Of a stretch of DNA of 12,716 nucleotides, positions 1-6,902 are shown one piece after another. Position numbers and translations under genes: made by a program. A model generated the notes under the pieces. That model had not been told where the DNA came from and made no database searches. It was given only the letters and a program-made list of their open reading frames with translations. The DNA lies in assembly GCA_030600745.1 (NCBI GenBank), contig JAUVLL010000053.1, forward strand, positions 1 to 12,716, read 5' to 3'. Within the stretch, counting starts at the first letter, position 1; each line of letters begins with the position of its first letter. This DNA is from Spirochaetaceae bacterium (GTDB lineage Bacteria > Spirochaetota > Spirochaetia > B11-G9).

Positions 1-1228
1 GTGCGCTTCGCTTACTGCTCGGGTATGCAGCCTTACCCGATGTATTCACTGCTGCCTTTTTTTCTCTATAAAAATTCATCCCTGCACTTTTATCTTCCGG
101 AAACATCTCTTTTTCAGGCCATTCTACAGGGATCTTCATGTTTATATATTTCTCAATAGCTTCAAGGCCATAAACAAACTTCTCGCAGGCAAAGGTTACT
201 GCCCTTCCCGATTTACCAGCTCTTGCAGTACGACCTATCCGATGAACATAGTTTTCAAAGTCTTCAGGAATATCATAATTAACCACCATATCAAGATCAT
301 TTACATGAAGCCCTCTTGCTGCCACATCTGTAGCAACAAGGAATTTCACTTCCCCGGATTTAACCTTATTTATTACAGCAAGGCGTTTTCGCTGGGGCAA
401 ATCCCCCATTATATAATGAACATTATAACCATTAACCTTTAATCTTTCTGTAAGCTCCACAGCAGCGTATTTTGTATTCGTAAAAATGATAGCGCTGCCC
501 GGATTTTCTTTTTTGAGAACTCCAAGAAGCAAAGACATTTTATCAGAAGTACTTACATGATAAAGAACCTGGCTAATCTCATTAACTGTAATATTCTCCG
601 ACTCAATTTCAATTGATACAGGATTGTTCATATAATCCCATGCCAAATTCATTACTTTTGTGCTCAAGGTAGCACTAAACAGCATAGTACGTCTTTCTTT
701 AGGGGGAACCATCATCTGCATCATCTTTTTTATATCAGGGTAAAAACCCATATCGAACAGTCTGTCCGCCTCATCGATGACAACATGACCAAAATCATGA
801 AAATTTATCTTCTTCGATTTCCCAAAATCAATTAATCGCCCTGGTGTTCCAATTACTATATCTACCCCGGTTTTTAACTGAGCTTCCTGTTTTCCATAAC
901 CTATTCCCCCAAAAAAACTAGCGGCTTTGATACCAACAGCAATTCCAAGAAGTTTAGCTTCACTCTCAATCTGAACAGCAAGTTCCCTGGTTGGAGCAAT
1001 AATAAGGGTTTTTTTCCAGTTTTCTTTTTCTGTTTCCGAATAGTACTGAAACAGAGGTATTAAAAAGGCAGCTGTTTTACCGGAACCAGTCTGTGATTGA
1101 ACACCAACATCTTTTCCAGAGAGAACTTCGATTATTGTTTTTTCCTGTACCGGCATGGCATCTATAAAACCGGCATTTTCTATCCCTTTCAGGACATCTT
1201 TATGTAAATTAAACTCTGTAAATTTCAT
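1..1228 (-). CDS. DEAD-box ATP-dependent RNA helicase (3' end beyond the window)
   Basis: ATP-dependent unwinding or remodelling of cytoplasmic RNA, in the RhlE/RhlB/CshA type of DEAD-box helicase. The frame is open for 409 codons from the ATG at 1228 to the left edge, so the C-terminus is missing. All core motifs are visible: Q motif around Q28, Walker A SQTGSGKT (45-52), APTRELA (78-84), TPGR (128-131), DEAD (152-155), SAT (185-187), and motif VI HRIGRTAR (329-336). After about residue 375 the chain becomes polar and Lys/Ser-rich, as in the variable tails that bind RNA in this family. The gene starts 24 bases after the stop of the unidentified upstream gene and has only a weak AGAG-like ribosome site, so it is probably cotranscribed. 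The family is certain. The subfamily cannot be fixed without the tail. Confidence 0.95.
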   Translation of the reverse strand, partial: MKFTEFNLHKDVLKGIENAGFIDAMPVQEKTIIEVLSGKDVGVQSQTGSGKTAAFLIPLFQYYSETEKENWKKTLIIAPTRELAVQIESEAKLLGIAVGIKAASFFGGIGYGKQEAQLKTGVDIVIGTPGRLIDFGKSKKINFHDFGHVVIDEADRLFDMGFYPDIKKMMQMMVPPKERRTMLFSATLSTKVMNLAWDYMNNPVSIEIESENITVNEISQVLYHVSTSDKMSLLLGVLKKENPGSAIIFTNTKYAAVELTERLKVNGYNVHYIMGDLPQRKRLAVINKVKSGEVKFLVATDVAARGLHVNDLDMVVNYDIPEDFENYVHRIGRTARAGKSGRAVTFACEKFVYGLEAIEKYINMKIPVEWPEKEMFPEDKSAGMNFYREKKAAVNTSGKAAYPSSKRSA

Positions 1229-1252
1229 TTTAACTCTTTTGCTATTAGTCTG

Positions 1253-2194
1253 TTACAGCAAAACCTGAGCGGTTGCTGACCTGATAATCTTCCATGACTC
1301 CTCATAACTCAAATCCTTTGTCACCTGAAAGATCGATTTTTCTTCGATAAATCCTTCAGCATTTTTAAACTGCAGAAGGGGTTGTTTGATAAAATGGATA
1401 ATCTCCAGAGGAGAAAGACCCTTTTCCAATAAAAAATTATAAAACCTTATATTCTGTAATGGTAAATGATTACCAGTTGAATCATAAAGGAATCCAACAG
1501 CATCCAGAATCTGTTCAAAAGGCCCTTTGGAATAGTGAAAAACATGACTGAACTGACTGTGTGAATGGAGTATCCCCTCCTCCAGAAGAACATCTGTCAT
1601 CTTTAACACAACATTATAAAAATCGTTACCCCAGAAAACAGTACGGAATATCATTACAGCAATATCCGTTTTCGCATTATTCTTATGTAAGATTGCAGGG
1701 ATATCGCTGTTAACAATAAAATATTTACCCACCCGTTTTATTGTCTGCCCATTAACCACCAGCATGTCATCTTCACTAACCCAAAGACTGAATAATTCCT
1801 CCTCATTCAATCCCAATACCGAAAGAGCCTCATAAGAACCGATAATTTCAGCCTCTCCAAACTCTACCTTATAATGTTCCCTAAAAATCTTCCTCATAAA
1901 GGGTGTAAAAAGATTCCTGCCTTTTGTCGCAAATTTTACTCTGGTTAGATAATGCTTTTTTATTACACCTTTATCATTTAGAAAGTCACCGGGGAGATTG
2001 GCCAGATACACTAAATTGATGTTTTTCTGCCAGTTTGGTACTTTCCCAACACCTCTCATAATAGCACTCTCTACTGCAACCCCGTTACTTTCCGGCCGCA
2101 GATAGACAAACACATCCTGACATCGGGGAGTATTACAAGCACCGGCAAAAGGTACAACAATCGTCGGGTTCCTGAAACCCATCTTTTTATCCAT
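1253..2194 (-). CDS. Conserved-looking protein of unknown function
   Basis: A cytoplasmic protein of about 313 residues that I do not recognise. It has no signal peptide and no evident membrane segment. The N-terminal region has a CxxxxC pair (CNTPRC), followed by a mixed alpha/beta-like sequence with many aromatic residues. The gene lies between an aminotransferase, whose stop is only 3-12 bases upstream, and a helicase 24 bases downstream, so it is almost certainly the middle gene of an operon. The start is uncertain: ATG at 2194 is preferred here, but a TTG at 2203, nearly touching the upstream TGA, would add three residues. Neither has a Shine-Dalgarno sequence, which suggests translational coupling to the aminotransferase. 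The long frame with natural amino-acid composition and operon packing supports a real gene. Confidence 0.75.
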   Translation of the reverse strand: MDKKMGFRNPTIVVPFAGACNTPRCQDVFVYLRPESNGVAVESAIMRGVGKVPNWQKNINLVYLANLPGDFLNDKGVIKKHYLTRVKFATKGRNLFTPFMRKIFREHYKVEFGEAEIIGSYEALSVLGLNEEELFSLWVSEDDMLVVNGQTIKRVGKYFIVNSDIPAILHKNNAKTDIAVMIFRTVFWGNDFYNVVLKMTDVLLEEGILHSHSQFSHVFHYSKGPFEQILDAVGFLYDSTGNHLPLQNIRFYNFLLEKGLSPLEIIHFIKQPLLQFKNAEGFIEEKSIFQVTKDLSYEESWKIIRSATAQVLL

Positions 2195-2206
2195 TTCACA
2201 CAACTA

Positions 2207-3013
2207 TCAGAGATTTTTATTGATCAGAGAAGTTACTGGGAAACCGCTCCCTATATTTATATCATCTATTATGCTTACAGGTATAGCTCCCATACTTGTA
2301 CTTGTAATAAAAATCTCATCAAAACTGTTCTGTTTTATATCAGAAAGATATATTTTTTTAAAATCTATAAAAAAACCGAGATCCCTTGCTGCAGCAAGAG
2401 TGTGTTTTCTGGTAACCCCATAGAGCACATCGTTTTCAGATGTCATTATTGTATTCCCTTTTACAGCAAAAAGGTTACTTCTGGAGCCCTCAAGAGCATA
2501 TCCGGATCTATCAACAAGAATTGCGTCCAATGCTCCTGCTGTGAGTGCTTCTCTTGCAGCCATGTAGTTGAGAAGCAGACAGTTAGATTTTGCATGAGGA
2601 AAAATTCTTTCTCCTATATAGCTGATAACCTTAACACCATCAGTATAATATTCCGGCGGATATACAGGAAGCTTCGTGGTAAAAGAGAAAAGTGAGGGGT
2701 TTTTACCTCCGATAAGCTGGAGTTTAAGAAAAACGTTCCTGTCGCCGTTAGCCCTTATGAGTCTATCCAGACTGGCAGCAACATCGTCTACCTTGAAATT
2801 ATGCTCCAGTTTAAGGATTCTTGCAGACTTAAAGAGCCGGGAAAGATGATCCATCACATGTTTAACTTTTCCATCCTGTACCTTTAGAGATTCATATACA
2901 CCAAAACTCGAAAACAGTTCGCGCTGAGTAACAGGAATAACAGCATCCTTTTCTTCTATCAGCTCCATATTTTTTAATGCATATTTACCTGATCTCCCGT
3001 CTCCCGTATCCAT
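2207..3013 (-). CDS. Class IV aminotransferase-fold PLP enzyme (BCAT / aminodeoxychorismate lyase / D-amino-acid transaminase family)
   Basis: A 268-residue PLP-dependent enzyme of fold type IV. The family includes branched-chain aminotransferase, D-amino-acid transaminase and 4-amino-4-deoxychorismate lyase. K142, within AKSNCLLLNYM, is the expected Schiff-base lysine. The family signature follows as EGSRSNLFAV (E175-V184), where the Glu contacts the pyridine nitrogen of PLP. TSTSMGAIPV (237-246) matches the phosphate-binding turn. The N-terminal FGVYESLKV fits the substrate-side strand. The length is slightly short of the usual 275-300. The ATG at 3013 is supported by an AAGGGGA site about 8 bases upstream. 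It is the first gene of a minus-strand operon. The usual aromatic or arginine carboxylate-binding patterns of BCAT are not clear, so lyase and transaminase roles remain open. Confidence 0.92.
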   Translation of the reverse strand: MDTGDGRSGKYALKNMELIEEKDAVIPVTQRELFSSFGVYESLKVQDGKVKHVMDHLSRLFKSARILKLEHNFKVDDVAASLDRLIRANGDRNVFLKLQLIGGKNPSLFSFTTKLPVYPPEYYTDGVKVISYIGERIFPHAKSNCLLLNYMAAREALTAGALDAILVDRSGYALEGSRSNLFAVKGNTIMTSENDVLYGVTRKHTLAAARDLGFFIDFKKIYLSDIKQNSFDEIFITSTSMGAIPVSIIDDINIGSGFPVTSLINKNL

Positions 3014-3057
3014 TCTGCTTATCCCCTTCAGCCTCTTTATAACACTTATTTCATCAA

Positions 3058-3086
3058 ACTATACCCCACATTTATTATTTTTTTAA
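3058..3086 (-). promoter_or_regulatory. Candidate promoter for the aminotransferase operon
   Basis: Read on the minus strand, TTAAAA (3086-3081) lies 17 bases before TATAGT (3063-3058). This gives 4/6 and 5/6 matches to sigma-70 boxes and a leader of about 40 bases before the ATG at 3013. The region is very AT-rich, so chance matches are likely. Confidence 0.3.
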
Positions 3087-3102
3087 TTTTTTATCTCTAC
3101 AC

Positions 3103-3131
3103 TTGACAATATTATAAGTTTTGTTTAGTTT
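3103..3131 (+). promoter_or_regulatory. Candidate promoter for the sulfur-relay operon
   Basis: A perfect -35 box TTGACA (3103-3108) is followed, after 17 bases, by a weak -10 TTTAGT (3126-3131). Transcription would start near 3138, leaving a leader of about 93 bases. A perfect TATAAT lies further down at 3190-3195 but has no recognisable -35 at the right distance. Either or both could be used. The 217 bases between the divergent operons (3014-3230) hold nothing else that I can identify. Confidence 0.35.
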
Positions 3132-3189
3132 TTGTGACAGATAGTCATTACTTTACTTTTTATATTATTTTATTGTGATTTAATACTAT

Positions 3190-3195
3190 TATAAT
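3190..3195 (+). promoter_or_regulatory. Isolated consensus -10 box TATAAT
   Basis: An exact TATAAT 35 bases upstream of the GTG start would give a leader of about 28 bases, a natural length. The hexamer expected 17 bases upstream is plain AT sequence, so this could be an activator-dependent promoter or a chance match. Confidence 0.25.
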
Positions 3196-3217
3196 ACAAA
3201 TCTATATTTCTTACAAA

Positions 3218-3223
3218 AAGGAG
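3218..3223 (+). promoter_or_regulatory. Ribosome binding site that decides the GTG start
   Basis: AAGGAG ends 7 bases before the GTG at 3231. An in-frame TTG at 3225 is only 1 base from the same site and cannot be used with it. This sets the N-terminus of the first transporter subunit two residues downstream of the longest frame. Confidence 0.75.
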
Positions 3224-3230
3224 TTTGCTA

Positions 3231-3920
3231 GTGGATGAACAAAAATCGACAGGTATTCAACGATCGTCTACCCGTACAAGACGAACACGTAAAAAGAAAA
3301 AAAATCAGCTTCCTTTTGGAGTTGCTGTAGTTCTTTTAGCTGTAGTGTTTGGTATTCTACTGGGATATAAAAACCCGGGGATGCCGATTTTCTGGATAAC
3401 AGGTTTAACCTTCGGCTATATTCTTCAAAGATCCAGATTCTGCTTCACAGCTTCCATGAGGGATCCGTTTTTAACAGGGAGTACAAGCCTGACAAGAACT
3501 GTCCTTACAGCTTTTGCAATAACAACAATTGGATTCACCGCAATCAAGTATGGAGCCTACGTGAAAGGACTGCCAATGCCCGGCCAAAGCTATATCGCAC
3601 CAGTAAGTCTTGCAACTGCTGCAGGTGCTTTCATGTTTGGAGTTGGAATGGTAATCGCAGGGGGATGTGCATCGGGAACTCTAATGAGGGTTGGAGAAGG
3701 ATTTTCAATGCAGATTATCTCACTATTCTTCTTCATTGTCGGAAGCCTGTGGGGGGCACATGACTTTGGCTGGTGGAAACTAAATGTAATTCTTAAAGGA
3801 AAGGCAATATTCCTTCCGGATATTTTTGGATGGATTGGCGCCGTTATAATTCAACTTATAATTATTGCTTTGCTGTGGATAGCAGCAGACAAATGGGAAA
3901 ACAGAAAAAATTTAGCTTAG
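3231..3920 (+). CDS. YeeE/YedE-family sulfur transporter, N-terminal half
   Basis: Inner-membrane subunit of 229 residues. It corresponds to the first half of YeeE/YedE (TsuA-type) proteins, which take up thiosulfate or related sulfur or selenium compounds. It carries two of the conserved cysteine motifs: ILQRSRFCF (C71) and VIAGGCASG (C146). About five hydrophobic segments are visible, beginning at residue 29. The N-terminus is unusually basic: residues 11-24 hold nine or more Arg/Lys, which should stay in the cytoplasm. The chain ends with a charged tail where full-length family members have a loop and then continue. That continuation is encoded by the gene two places downstream (4186), with a TusA-like carrier between. 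The two halves total about 406 residues, close to full-length YedE. The substrate is inferred as thiosulfate or sulfane sulfur from the rhodanese neighbours. Confidence 0.9.
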   Translation: MDEQKSTGIQRSSTRTRRTRKKKKNQLPFGVAVVLLAVVFGILLGYKNPGMPIFWITGLTFGYILQRSRFCFTASMRDPFLTGSTSLTRTVLTAFAITTIGFTAIKYGAYVKGLPMPGQSYIAPVSLATAAGAFMFGVGMVIAGGCASGTLMRVGEGFSMQIISLFFFIVGSLWGAHDFGWWKLNVILKGKAIFLPDIFGWIGAVIIQLIIIALLWIAADKWENRKNLA

Positions 3921-3938
3921 TATAAGAGGAGAGACAAA

Positions 3939-4166
3939 ATGAAAGAAGTAGAACTGGATTGTTTAGGTGAAGCATGCCCAATACCATTGGTAAAGGCAGA
4001 AAACAAAATAAAAGAACTTGAAATTGGTGATGTTCTTATAGTTCAGATTGACCACAGCTGTGCCATGAAGAATCTACCTGAGTGGGCCCGAAAAGAGGGA
4101 CATAACGTTGAGATCGAAGAAATCGATGATGGTGAATGGGAAATTATTATCGAAAAAGTTAAATAA
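3939..4166 (+). CDS. TusA/YeeD-like sulfur carrier protein
   Basis: Small cytoplasmic sulfur carrier of the TusA/SirA family, 75 residues and full length. The family signature CPxP is present as C13-P-I-P16, following DCLGEA. C13 is the expected persulfide-carrying cysteine. C8 and C41 are further cysteines, C8 being typical of the YeeD branch. The DHSCAMKNLPEWARKEG stretch matches the conserved second half of the fold. It starts 18 bases after the first transporter gene with a good GAGGAG site 7 bases upstream, and ends 19 bases before the second transporter half. In E. coli and other bacteria YeeD works with the YeeE thiosulfate channel. The position here, between two halves of such a channel, strongly suggests that it receives the imported sulfur. 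Confidence 0.94.
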   Translation: MKEVELDCLGEACPIPLVKAENKIKELEIGDVLIVQIDHSCAMKNLPEWARKEGHNVEIEEIDDGEWEIIIEKVK

Positions 4167-4185
4167 CTTCAGGGGGTAAAATATT

Positions 4186-4719
4186 TTGGATATTAAAAAG
4201 AATAAATATTACAAGCTCTGGATCAAGGATGCATGGCCCTATATTACAGGCGCAGTACTTCTATCCCTTTTCCAGATAATAACCCTGGCAACAACCGGAA
4301 ACCCCTGGGGGGTTTCCGGAATACTGGCAAACTGGGGTGCATGGCTGTACGAAACTGCCGGAGGATCTGTAGATAAATGGTACTATTTTTCCAGTGAAGG
4401 TGCCCGGAGAACTCTTGAAAACGGCTTTATGAATCACGGTGGCAGTTTAAGAAACCTTGGAATAATTATCGGTGCACTGGCAGCCACACTGCTGTCATCA
4501 GGGTTCAAATTTAAAAAAATTAAATCCTGGAAACAGATTATAGCCGCAACACTGGGCGGTTTACTAATGGGTTACGGTGCCAGAATCGGGTTTGGGTGTA
4601 ACATTGGAGCTTTATTCAGCGGAATAGCATCATTGTCACTCTCAGGTTGGGTTTATGCACTATTCCTTTTCCTGGGCGCAATAATCGGCAGCAAACTGCT
4701 GGTTAAATATTTTATGTAG
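4186..4719 (+). CDS. YeeE/YedE-family sulfur transporter, C-terminal half
   Basis: Inner-membrane protein of 177 residues matching the second half of YeeE/YedE transporters. The PWGVSG motif (40-45) and the strongly conserved GARIGFGCNIGALFSG (131-146, with C138) followed by SLSGW are diagnostic. C138 is the third family cysteine; the first two are in the partner subunit. About four or five hydrophobic segments are visible. The start is TTG at 4186, chosen because AGGGGG (4171-4176) lies 9 bases upstream and no ATG or GTG in the right place competes. It is not a degraded gene: frame, motifs and C-terminus are intact. With the product at 3231 it should form a heteromeric channel. Two-gene half transporters of this superfamily are known (PmpA/PmpB type), but these halves are larger and separated by a TusA gene. 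Confidence 0.9.
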   Translation: MDIKKNKYYKLWIKDAWPYITGAVLLSLFQIITLATTGNPWGVSGILANWGAWLYETAGGSVDKWYYFSSEGARRTLENGFMNHGGSLRNLGIIIGALAATLLSSGFKFKKIKSWKQIIAATLGGLLMGYGARIGFGCNIGALFSGIASLSLSGWVYALFLFLGAIIGSKLLVKYFM

Positions 4720-4731
4720 TTGGAGTAGAAA

Positions 4732-5967
4732 ATGAGAGAAAAGAAACGAGTACAGTATGATGTTGTTATAATAGGCGGAGGCGCCGCCGGATTAACTGCA
4801 GGAATATACTGCGGAAGAGCACAACTTAAAACTTTAATTATTGAGAAAGCTCTTGTAGGAGGTCTTGCAACATACACGAATGAAATAGAAAATTACCCCG
4901 GATTCCCTGAAGGAACCAATGGACTTGATTTGATGAATCTTTATCAGAAACAAGCCAAAAGATTCGGAGTTACTTTCAAACTTACAGATGTTAAAGAAGT
5001 TAGATTGGACAGGACTAAAAAAGAAGTTGAAACATTCAGAAATATCTTTGAGGCAAAAGCTGTAATTGTAGCATCCGGAGGCAGACCAAGAATTACCAAG
5101 GCAAAAAACGAGGAAAAATTCCTCTTTGATAAGGGTATATCCTTCTGTGCCACTTGTGATGCTGCGGCTAATACAGGAAAAACAGTAATGGTTATAGGAA
5201 GCGGAGATGCAGCTATTGAAGAAGGGATGTTTCTTACCAAATTTGCGTCAAAAGTTATTGTTTCAGTTATTCACGATGAAGGAAAGATGGACTGTAACGA
5301 AATTGCCAAAGCCCAGGCTCTTTCAAACGAGAAGATGGAATTTAAATGGAATACCATGCCGGATTCCTTTGAAGGTAACGGTCATCTGGATACTGTAGTT
5401 TTAAAAAACCTGAAAACAGGAAAACTTGACCCGGTTAAAGTTGATACATGTTTTGAATTTATCGGTTATCTTCCAAACACAGAAATATTCACAGATATTC
5501 TGGAACTTAATAAACAGAGATATCTTGTTACTAATGAAAAAATGGAAACAAAACTGTTAGGCGTTTTTGCAGCAGGTGATGTTAGAGAGAAGGAACTGCG
5601 TCAGGTGGCAACAGCAGTAGGCGATGGTGCCATTGCAGGGGTAGCTGCAGAAAAATTTATTGCAGAAACTGAAATATTCAAAAACCAGATTCTTCAAAAA
5701 GAGAAAATCGGATTTATCTATGTCTATTCCGCAATTGATGCTCCAAGCCGTGAACTGATGCCTATGCTGCAGGAGATTGAAAAAGAATTTAACGGAAAAG
5801 TTAAACTCAGCCTCCTGGATATCTACAAAGGGAAATCCCTCTGTGAAAGACTTTCCTGTGATGTTGAACCAATGACTATTTTCTACACAAAAAACGGGGA
5901 AGTAATTGAACAATCGAGAAATAGTGACAGACCACATATCATCGAAAAACTGAAATCGCTGCTATAA
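4732..5967 (+). CDS. Thioredoxin-reductase-like flavoprotein fused to a cysteine-free thioredoxin fold
   Basis: Cytoplasmic FAD enzyme of 411 residues; ordinary thioredoxin reductases have about 310-320. Residues 1-315 are TrxB-like: FAD motif GGGAAG (15-20), redox pair CATC (C139/C142), nucleotide motif GSGDAA (156-161) and FAD motif GVFAAGD (277-283). The HRRxxxR motif that binds the NADPH phosphate is absent. Its place is taken by IHDEGK (180-185), with acidic D182 and E183, so NADPH is unlikely; NADH or a ferredoxin-type donor is possible. Residues 326-411 align with thioredoxin, including the cis-proline P380, but the CGPC site reads D336-A-P-S339, so classical dithiol chemistry is impossible there. 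C371 and C376 are the only cysteines in that domain. The gene starts 12 bases after the transporter gene with a GGAG site. It likely supplies reductant for persulfide or TusA turnover. Confidence 0.9.
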   Translation: MREKKRVQYDVVIIGGGAAGLTAGIYCGRAQLKTLIIEKALVGGLATYTNEIENYPGFPEGTNGLDLMNLYQKQAKRFGVTFKLTDVKEVRLDRTKKEVETFRNIFEAKAVIVASGGRPRITKAKNEEKFLFDKGISFCATCDAAANTGKTVMVIGSGDAAIEEGMFLTKFASKVIVSVIHDEGKMDCNEIAKAQALSNEKMEFKWNTMPDSFEGNGHLDTVVLKNLKTGKLDPVKVDTCFEFIGYLPNTEIFTDILELNKQRYLVTNEKMETKLLGVFAAGDVREKELRQVATAVGDGAIAGVAAEKFIAETEIFKNQILQKEKIGFIYVYSAIDAPSRELMPMLQEIEKEFNGKVKLSLLDIYKGKSLCERLSCDVEPMTIFYTKNGEVIEQSRNSDRPHIIEKLKSLL

Positions 5968-5977
5968 GGAGAGGACA

Positions 5978-6880
5978 ATGAATATCAGATCAATTGTTGT
6001 ATACTTACTGATTATTCTTACTCTTGCAGGATGCGGGGTAAAGACTTCAGGAGAAAAGGAAACAGAGATAATATCTGCAAAGGAAGCTGTTGGTATGATC
6101 GGTGTAGATAATGTCATATTGGTAGATGCCCGGTCCTCTATGGATTACAAAAAAGGACATATAGAAGGTGCAATTAATGTATCCCGGGCGGATATTGTAG
6201 CTAATACTCCATACCCTAACATGCTGTGCCCCCCGGAACAGCTTGAAAAAGTCATGAAAGAAAAAGGGATTTCAAACACCTCTACTGTTGTTATTTATGA
6301 CTCCAATAAGAATATGGACAGTGCAAGGTTATGGTGGACTCTTAAAATCTACGGACACGATAATGTAAAAGTAGTAAGCGGTGGTTTGGATACTCTGATA
6401 AAAACAGGGCTGACAGTATCTACAGCAGTTAAAAAAATTGATGCAGGTATATTTAAATCATTAGAATTAAGAACTGAAATGCTGGCACTAAAAAAAGAGA
6501 TAAAGGATCAGATTAACACCCCGGATATAAACACTGTTGTTGTCGATACCAGATCACTGGAAGAATATAACGAGGGAACTATCCCCGGATCTATCCTACT
6601 GGATTTTAATGGTAATAATTTTGCAGATCAGACATACAGACCGGCTAGTCAAATCCAAATTCGATATCTGGAAGAAGATATAGACTATAACGATACGATA
6701 ATTATGTTCTGTAAGACATCCATAAGAGGAGCTCAGACATACCTGGCTCTCTATAACGCAGGATACCGAAATCTCAAATTATATGACGGAGCATGGATGG
6801 AATGGTCTGCAAGTCCGGCAAACCCGGTTTTTAAACCTGAAACAAAAGTTTTTCAGATAGATTCATCTGATAACTCTTAA
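5978..6880 (+). CDS. Two-domain rhodanese sulfurtransferase lipoprotein
   Basis: An exported thiosulfate/mercaptopyruvate-type sulfurtransferase of 300 residues. Residues 1-19 form a lipoprotein signal with lipobox LAGC (C19), so the enzyme should be anchored on the outer face of a membrane. Two rhodanese domains follow. In the first (about 30-150) the active-site cysteine position reads VVIYDSNKN, so it is non-catalytic, as in classical two-domain sulfurtransferases. The second (about 160-285) has an intact loop C245-K-T-S-I-R-G251 after IIMF, and ends with GAWMEW. It begins 10 bases after the flavoprotein gene, with AAGGAG overlapping that gene's TAA stop. It could strip sulfane sulfur from thiosulfate or a polysulfide outside the inner membrane for the YeeE-type transporter. 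The fold and catalytic cysteine are clear. The donor is inference. Confidence 0.92.
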   Translation: MNIRSIVVYLLIILTLAGCGVKTSGEKETEIISAKEAVGMIGVDNVILVDARSSMDYKKGHIEGAINVSRADIVANTPYPNMLCPPEQLEKVMKEKGISNTSTVVIYDSNKNMDSARLWWTLKIYGHDNVKVVSGGLDTLIKTGLTVSTAVKKIDAGIFKSLELRTEMLALKKEIKDQINTPDINTVVVDTRSLEEYNEGTIPGSILLDFNGNNFADQTYRPASQIQIRYLEEDIDYNDTIIMFCKTSIRGAQTYLALYNAGYRNLKLYDGAWMEWSASPANPVFKPETKVFQIDSSDNS

Positions 6881-6902
6881 AATTTTTCACAAAGGAGAAA
6901 AT

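Noticed and set aside
242..442. Plus-strand open frame inside the helicase
   Set aside because: It is antisense to conserved helicase motifs and has no ribosome site, so it is a shadow. The same holds for the other short frames opposite the sulfur operon and the ABC genes.
3101..3119. Imperfect inverted repeat around TTGACA (ACTT ... AAGT)
   Set aside because: The arms have mismatches and the region is so AT-rich that such symmetry is expected by chance.
3225..3230. TTG start giving two extra residues on the first transporter subunit
   Set aside because: The ribosome site AAGGAG ends one base before this TTG, too close to work, but 7 bases before the GTG at 3231.
3231..4719. Selenium transporter (YedE with YedF) rather than sulfur
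   Set aside because: The TusA protein is a short single-domain form and the operon encodes two rhodaneses. No selenophosphate or other selenium gene is present. Not fully excluded.
3231..4719. One transporter gene broken by an insertion
   Set aside because: Both halves have their own ribosome site, start and intact ends, and the gene between is a functional partner rather than a mobile element.
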